The notes under the pieces: model-generated
What the model saw: the letters and a program-made list of their open reading frames with translations, nothing else
Database searches by the model: none
Told to the model about the DNA's origin: nothing
Position numbers and translations under genes: made by a program
Part shown: piece after piece, positions 16,142-19,860 of the stretch
How positions within the stretch are numbered: position 1 is the first letter of the stretch
Layout: each line of letters starts with the position of its first letter
Source of the DNA: an uncultured Eggerthellaceae bacterium
GTDB lineage: Bacteria; Actinomycetota; Coriobacteriia; Coriobacteriales; Eggerthellaceae
Length of the DNA: 19,860 bases
Direction of reading: 5' to 3'
Assembly: GCA_934670115.1 (NCBI GenBank)
Contig: CAKUOV010000042.1
Span: forward strand, 1 to 19,860

Positions 16142-16348
16142 TCACCTCCAGACCGTAATGGCAACATCGGGGCACATGGTGGCGCAAGTGGCGCAGCCCG
16201 TGCATTTTTCGTCATCTATGCAGGCAGCCGGGTGATACCCTTTTGCCGTGATGACAGAGCTGTCCAGCTGGACAATGCCAACGGGACACGCGCCAACGCA
16301 AAGACCGCAGCCCTTGCAGAAAACATGATCGACACTAATATGCGCCAT
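16142..16348 (-). CDS. Ferredoxin-type delta subunit of the 2-oxoacid oxidoreductase, two [4Fe-4S] clusters
   Basis: This 68-residue protein carries two CxxCxxCxxxCP motifs, CKGCGLCVGACP and CTGCATCATMCP, which bind two [4Fe-4S] clusters. In four-subunit oxidoreductases this delta subunit passes electrons from the thiamine site to free ferredoxin. The ATG at 16348 follows AGAGAGGAAACAGT. Its stop codon lies within the ribosome binding site of the alpha gene, so both are translated together. The delta-alpha-beta-gamma order is common in bacterial VOR/KOR clusters. Confidence 0.95.
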   Translation of the reverse strand: MAHISVDHVFCKGCGLCVGACPVGIVQLDSSVITAKGYHPAACIDDEKCTGCATCATMCPDVAITVWR

Positions 16349-16408
16349 ACTGTTTCCTCTCTCTTGTCATCTTGTGAAACCACAATCTCTCTCAAAACGC
16401 CCAGTATC

Positions 16409-17152
16409 TTACTCCCAGGGAGTACGAACAAGCATCGAAATAGGATAAAGCGTTACGTCTTGTTCTTCTTGGCTGAATGCCTGATTTATCTGCTCAAAGG
16501 ACATTTTTGGAACCGTTGTGCACACTAAATCAACGTCCGCAGCCACCGCACACGCCCGTCCAAAACCCAAAGCGTCAATCACGGTGGACGCATCGGTTTG
16601 ATCACGCAGATGCGAGTTATTCACCACGCCGGTAACGCGCAGCCCCGATTTCGTCTGAATCTCTTCCATGATTTCCAGGGCTTCTTCCGGCTCGCGCGTC
16701 AAGTTGCGATATTGGTTCACCACGTAGAGCATCTGGTAGAGGCCTTGCGCGGCTTCGGAAGCAAAGCGTCCCAGAACAGTGGCGCCGGCATCATCGCCGC
16801 CCACATCAATCACCAGCACCGATGAGCAATCTCCCTGCGCCCACTGCTCATACGCCTGGGAGATTGCCGTTCCCACCGACCCTGAAATGCTGGGGTTGTC
16901 AAGCGAAGATCCCGCCAGATTCGGAGCGATAACCGCCACGCCCGCATTTGCAAGCTGGGCAGCGTAATCACTTGAGCGAAAATACGGGTTCACCACGTCA
17001 AAATCAACAAGCGTGACGTTTTTCCCCTGCCTTGCAAGATCGAACGCCCAGTTCAGACTAATGTTCGTCTTCCCCGCTCCGTAATGACCCACCACAATAT
17101 TCACTGCGCAGGGTGCAGGGCCGTATTCAAGAATGTCGTAACCGTTTGCCAT
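16409..17152 (-). CDS. MinD/ParA-like P-loop ATPase of unknown role
   Basis: The 247-residue protein has a P-loop VGHYGAGKTN (21-30), a switch-like VDFDVVNPYFRSSD (49-62) and a Walker B-like LVIDVGGDDAG (113-123). These resemble the SIMIBI class of P-loop proteins (MinD, ParA, CobQ-like), but the Walker A lacks the deviant KGG lysine of MinD. No membrane segment, signal peptide or metal-binding cluster is visible. The gene begins three bases after the ligase stop codon and ends 60 bases before the ferredoxin gene, so it is co-transcribed with the oxidoreductase. A role in assembly, cofactor insertion or control of that enzyme is possible by analogy to other SIMIBI maturation factors, but nothing in the sequence shows it. 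Confidence 0.85.
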   Translation of the reverse strand: MANGYDILEYGPAPCAVNIVVGHYGAGKTNISLNWAFDLARQGKNVTLVDFDVVNPYFRSSDYAAQLANAGVAVIAPNLAGSSLDNPSISGSVGTAISQAYEQWAQGDCSSVLVIDVGGDDAGATVLGRFASEAAQGLYQMLYVVNQYRNLTREPEEALEIMEEIQTKSGLRVTGVVNNSHLRDQTDASTVIDALGFGRACAVAADVDLVCTTVPKMSFEQINQAFSQEEQDVTLYPISMLVRTPWE

Positions 17153-17155
17153 AAA

Positions 17156-18910
17156 CTATTTCTCGTCGTTTTCGCGAATGGCGGCGCGGCGAATCTTGCC
17201 ATTGACCGTCTTCGGCAGCTCTTCTACGTACTCGATGATGCGCGGGTACTTATACGGCGCGGTTTTTTGCTTTACCCACGTCTGCAGCTCTTTCGTCAAA
17301 GCAGTTGTTCCCTCAAAACCAGAGGTCAGAACAACAGTGGCCTTTACCGCCTTGCCGCGCAAGGGGTCGGGCACGCCCGTGACGGCGCACTCTTTGACCG
17401 CTTCGTGCTCCAACATAACGCTTTCAATCTCGAAAGGCCCAATACGGTAGCCGCTCGATTTAATAACGTCGTCGTTTCTACCCACGTACCAGTAATAGCC
17501 ATCTTCATCGCACCAGGCAGTATCGCCCGTGTGGTACCAACCGTCGTGGATAGCTTCGGCCGTTTTAGCAGGATTGCGGTAATACTCCATCATGATGCCC
17601 GGAGCACCCTGGGACACGTCGATGCACACCTCGCCCGTTTGACCCACCTTGCAGAAATTGCCGTCTTCATCAAGGATGCGCGTATTGTACTGGGGAACCG
17701 GCTTGCCCATAGAACCCGGACGCGGCGTGGAGCCCGTAAGGTTCGCGATGGTCAGCGGCGTTTCCGTTTGGCCGAAGCCTTCGTAGATAGTCAGACCGGT
17801 ATGCTTTTTCCAGAAATCGAACAAATCGGGGTTAAGCGCTTCACCTGCCGTAGTGGAATACACCAGCGTGGAGAAGTCGTATTTATCAATATCTACCTGC
17901 GAGAACATACGATACATGGTGGGCGGGCAGCAAAGGGTGGTCACGCCATACCGAGGAATAAGGCTCAAAAGCTCATCGGCATCAAAGCGGTCGTAGTCAT
18001 ATGTGAGCACGGCGGCTTCCATAAGCCATTGCCCATAATACTTGCCCCAAACGGCCTTGCCCCAACCGGTATCGGCAATGGTGAAATGCAAGCCATCGGG
18101 CACCACGTTGTGCCAATGCTTTGCCGTGAGCAAATGGGCAACGGCATATTCGCCCGAGTGAAGCACCATCTTAGGCTGGCCCGACGTTCCCGAAGAGAAG
18201 TACATGAGCATGGGATCCTTGATGCTGGTCTCAACACGCTCGAATTCGGCACTTGCTGCGCGCACGCCCGAGTTGAAGTCGAGCCAACCTTCGCGCGAAG
18301 TGGTGGCAACGCAAATGTTCTCGGGACCGGAAAGTGCCGCTCCCAGCGCAACGCCTTCGGGGATGATCATCTTGCCATTTTCATCGAGCGGCGTAAGGCC
18401 GCCACCTGCGCCATTGACCAAAATGCGGCTTTTCACCGTAGGACAACGATCGATAACCGCATCTACCACATCGGCGATATATCCAGCATCCGTGCAGATA
18501 ACCGAAGAGATCAGGCCTTCGTTCAAGCGATATTCCAAGTCATGCTCTTTGAGCATGAACGTGGCGGGAACCATAATGGCACCCAACTTGCACAGGGCGG
18601 TTGCCACAAACCAGAACTGGTAGTGACGACGCAAGATAACCAAAACGTAATCGCCCTTCTTGATGCCCTGCGCAGCCAAGTAATTCGCCGTCTTGTTCGA
18701 CCATTCGCGCATGTCAGCGAAAGAGAAGAAATGCTCTTCGCCTTCGGGATTGCACCACACCATGGCGCGACGATCGGGGTCGTTTTCGGCAATGTCATCG
18801 ACAACATCGTAGCCGAAATTGAATGAATCAGGAGCAGTCACCTTAAAATCGGTCAAAAGGCCATTCTCGGAATACGTTTCTTTCACGAATCGTTCATTGA
18901 TGTTTCTCAT
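17156..18910 (-). CDS. AMP-forming acyl-CoA ligase (acetyl/medium-chain acyl-CoA synthetase family), first copy
   Basis: The 584-residue enzyme activates a carboxylic acid as acyl-AMP and then acyl-CoA. Motifs in order: phosphate loop YFSSGTSGQPK (237-247), YEGFGQTE (376-383), YHTGD (459-463), GRNDDVIKSSGYRIGPFEIE (478-497) and catalytic Lys572 in TVNGKIRRAAIR. Between about 167 and 205 lies an insertion with GGLTPLDENGKMIIPEG that the paralogue at 11341-13014 lacks. The start is the ATG at 18910, where the sequence lines up with the paralogue's beginning (MRNINERF); a frame opening at 19024 would add 38 residues with no family likeness. AAGGA lies eleven bases before this ATG, a little far. 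It follows an HTH-cupin gene and precedes the ATPase by three bases. The acid substrate cannot be told; branched-chain or aromatic acids would fit the VOR-like partner. Confidence 0.93.
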   Translation of the reverse strand: MRNINERFVKETYSENGLLTDFKVTAPDSFNFGYDVVDDIAENDPDRRAMVWCNPEGEEHFFSFADMREWSNKTANYLAAQGIKKGDYVLVILRRHYQFWFVATALCKLGAIMVPATFMLKEHDLEYRLNEGLISSVICTDAGYIADVVDAVIDRCPTVKSRILVNGAGGGLTPLDENGKMIIPEGVALGAALSGPENICVATTSREGWLDFNSGVRAASAEFERVETSIKDPMLMYFSSGTSGQPKMVLHSGEYAVAHLLTAKHWHNVVPDGLHFTIADTGWGKAVWGKYYGQWLMEAAVLTYDYDRFDADELLSLIPRYGVTTLCCPPTMYRMFSQVDIDKYDFSTLVYSTTAGEALNPDLFDFWKKHTGLTIYEGFGQTETPLTIANLTGSTPRPGSMGKPVPQYNTRILDEDGNFCKVGQTGEVCIDVSQGAPGIMMEYYRNPAKTAEAIHDGWYHTGDTAWCDEDGYYWYVGRNDDVIKSSGYRIGPFEIESVMLEHEAVKECAVTGVPDPLRGKAVKATVVLTSGFEGTTALTKELQTWVKQKTAPYKYPRIIEYVEELPKTVNGKIRRAAIRENDEK

Positions 18911-19074
18911 TGAAGTGAAAATCCTTTGCAAAATAGAGGGAAGACAAAATCGAAATTGCCGCATAAGCCGCAGCGTATTGATCTGTAAGGCGCGCCCGCT
19001 TGATTGGTTGATTGTTGTTTCCAATCGCCTTTATGCTGCCGCAAGCAGCACATGCGGGCTTGCGAAAGACGCGC
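18911..19074. other. Gap between the first HTH-cupin gene and its ligase
   Basis: These 164 bases separate the regulator from the ligase. A small hairpin GCTGC-TTGCG-GCAGC (19034-19048) lies near the regulator stop codon, but without a T-run, so it is not a clear terminator. On the minus strand CAATCAACCAATCAA repeats CAATCAA. I see no strong promoter; co-transcription of both genes is likely. Confidence 0.4.
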
Positions 19075-19659
19075 CTAGATAATGTCATCCTCTTCGGGCT
19101 TCATGACAAGCGCCAAGAACGTGCACGGCTCGCCGCCAATGGCAATCATGCCATGACCGCGGCCCGAGTCGTAAAGCACGCAATCGCCCGGCTCAAGCTC
19201 TTCAATGTGATCTTCATACGCAAAACGCATCTTACCTGAAAGAATGTAGTCAAATTCCTGTCCCGTGTGCTTCGAGAGATGAATGGGCTTGTCCTGCTCT
19301 TCTTCCAAATAGGGTGCGTTTACCCAGAAAGGCTCACAGCTTTTGTTCTGGAAATGCGGCGCTTTGTGCAAATATTCAAAGCCCGCACGACGCTTGATAG
19401 AAAGACCCTCACCGGCGCGCGTCAGACAATAGCCCTTCAAATGCGGGGTTTCGCCTGTGAGCAGCTCAATCACATCAACGCCCAAACGCGCGGCGCACTT
19501 ATACAGGAACGTGAAAGACAAATCCTGCTCGCCCGACTCTTGGGCAGCATATTCCGCAACACTGCGGCCTGTTGCCTCGGCCATTTCCTGCATGGTGATG
19601 TCAAGGTCCTCACGAAGGGCCTGAATTCTTCCAGCAACTTCTTTGAGGTTTGGTTCCAT
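19075..19659 (-). CDS. HTH (XRE)-cupin transcription regulator, first copy
   Basis: The 194-residue protein has an N-terminal helix-turn-helix (about 5-65, with ITMQEMAEATGRSVAEYAAQ and AARLGVDVIELLTG) and a C-terminal cupin (about 120-185, with HLSKHTGQEFDYILSGKM, LEPGDCVLYDSGRGHGM). It is the first gene of the acyl-CoA/2-oxoacid cluster and probably regulates it, including its own promoter. The ATG at 19659 is chosen because AAGGAAACAAG precedes it; an ATG at 19674 would add five residues but has no such site. A second regulator of the same build lies at 13071-13628. The effector is unknown; the cupin may hold a metal or an acid. Confidence 0.9.
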   Translation of the reverse strand: MEPNLKEVAGRIQALREDLDITMQEMAEATGRSVAEYAAQESGEQDLSFTFLYKCAARLGVDVIELLTGETPHLKGYCLTRAGEGLSIKRRAGFEYLHKAPHFQNKSCEPFWVNAPYLEEEQDKPIHLSKHTGQEFDYILSGKMRFAYEDHIEELEPGDCVLYDSGRGHGMIAIGGEPCTFLALVMKPEEDDII

Positions 19660-19687
19660 CTTGTTTCCTTCCATACGATCAGTCCAA

Positions 19688-19717
19688 CAAATACCACTTC
19701 ACTGCTTTTGATAACAA
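19688..19717 (-). promoter_or_regulatory. Candidate promoter just before the first HTH-cupin gene
   Basis: The minus strand reads TTGTTA, 18 bases, then TGGTATTTG, where TATTTG is the -10 box and TGG gives an extended -10. It lies about 30 bases before the start codon and after the hairpin at 19742-19775. The -10 box is imperfect. Confidence 0.35.
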
Positions 19718-19741
19718 AGATTGTTTCTTCTCGCCCGAAAC

Positions 19742-19775
19742 AAAAAACCCGAATTCCAATGTTGGAATCCGGGTT
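19742..19775 (-). terminator. Terminator-like hairpin in the leader of the metabolic cluster
   Basis: On the minus strand AACCCGGATTCCAA pairs with TTGGAATTCGGGTT (one mismatch, loop of two to four bases), followed by a run of six T. It either ends a gene lying right of the window or, because a candidate promoter lies just upstream, attenuates the cluster. The core ATTCCAA-TG-TTGGAAT is also a perfect palindrome and might serve as a protein-binding site. Confidence 0.7.
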
Positions 19776-19794
19776 ACCTTAAAAACCGAGACAA

Positions 19795-19803
19795 ACTATA
19801 CCA
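19795..19803 (-). promoter_or_regulatory. Candidate extended -10 promoter upstream of the hairpin
   Basis: The minus strand reads TGGTATAGT, an extended -10 element with a good TATAGT hexamer. No clear -35 box is present at 17 bases (GTGAGC). A transcript from here would pass through the hairpin with T-run before reaching the regulator gene. Confidence 0.35.
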
Positions 19804-19860
19804 GAATCCAACAACACGCTCACGACGCGACAATTACGATTGCCGCGTTGATAATGACTA

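Noticed and set aside
15069..16235. A 388-codon open frame on the plus strand
   Set aside because: It is antisense to the alpha subunit gene of the oxidoreductase, has no ribosome binding site and no recognisable motif.
17084..18826. A 580-codon open frame on the plus strand
   Set aside because: It lies wholly antisense to the acyl-CoA ligase and ATPase genes, which carry clear family motifs. Its translation is rich in Arg, His and Asn without recognisable domains, typical of a shadow frame caused by codon bias of the real gene.

Overview
The window looks like chromosomal DNA of an anaerobic Gram-positive bacterium of moderate GC content. The gene mix fits the actinobacterial class Coriobacteriia best: a housekeeping block of the rplS-rnhB-yraN-comM-dprA-trmFO-xerC type, an actinobacteria-like UvrA, and a ferredoxin-linked 2-oxoacid oxidoreductase with HTH-cupin regulators. 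This assignment is an inference from gene content, not from a marker search. All 17 genes I can support lie on the minus strand, so transcription runs from right to left. I see no tRNA, rRNA, CRISPR array, insertion sequence or replication origin.

Right part (about 19860 to 11341): a metabolic cluster. A leader with two candidate promoters and a terminator-like hairpin precedes an HTH-cupin regulator and an AMP-forming acyl-CoA ligase. Next come a MinD-like P-loop ATPase, a four-gene 2-oxoacid:ferredoxin oxidoreductase (delta ferredoxin, alpha, beta, gamma; closest in sequence features to the 2-ketoisovalerate/VOR type), a second HTH-cupin regulator and a second acyl-CoA ligase. Most junctions are a few bases or overlap. 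The enzymes share acyl-CoA as a metabolite: the oxidoreductase interconverts a 2-oxoacid and acyl-CoA plus CO2 with ferredoxin, and the ligases interconvert acyl-CoA and free acid. The cluster could ferment amino-acid-derived 2-oxoacids, or take up acids and reductively carboxylate them to amino-acid precursors. The sequence does not decide the direction.

Middle part (about 11340 to 4300): housekeeping genes. rplS (ribosomal protein L19) has its own promoter and a strong intrinsic terminator. rnhB (RNase HII) follows, then the tight set yraN-comM-dprA (nuclease-fold protein, ComM/YifB ATPase, DNA-uptake protein DprA), then trmFO (tRNA methylation) and a XerC-like recombinase. This resembles the Firmicutes dprA-topA-trmFO-xerC neighbourhood, but topA is not present here.

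Left part (about 4299 to 1): uvrA, preceded by a clear -10 box and a 14-bp palindrome matching the Gram-positive LexA (SOS) box at 12 of 14 positions. After a 249-bp gap comes the first 318 codons of a type III restriction-modification methyltransferase (Mod), cut off by the left edge of the window. Its Lys codon use is strongly biased to AAG, and it may be the edge of a restriction-modification island.
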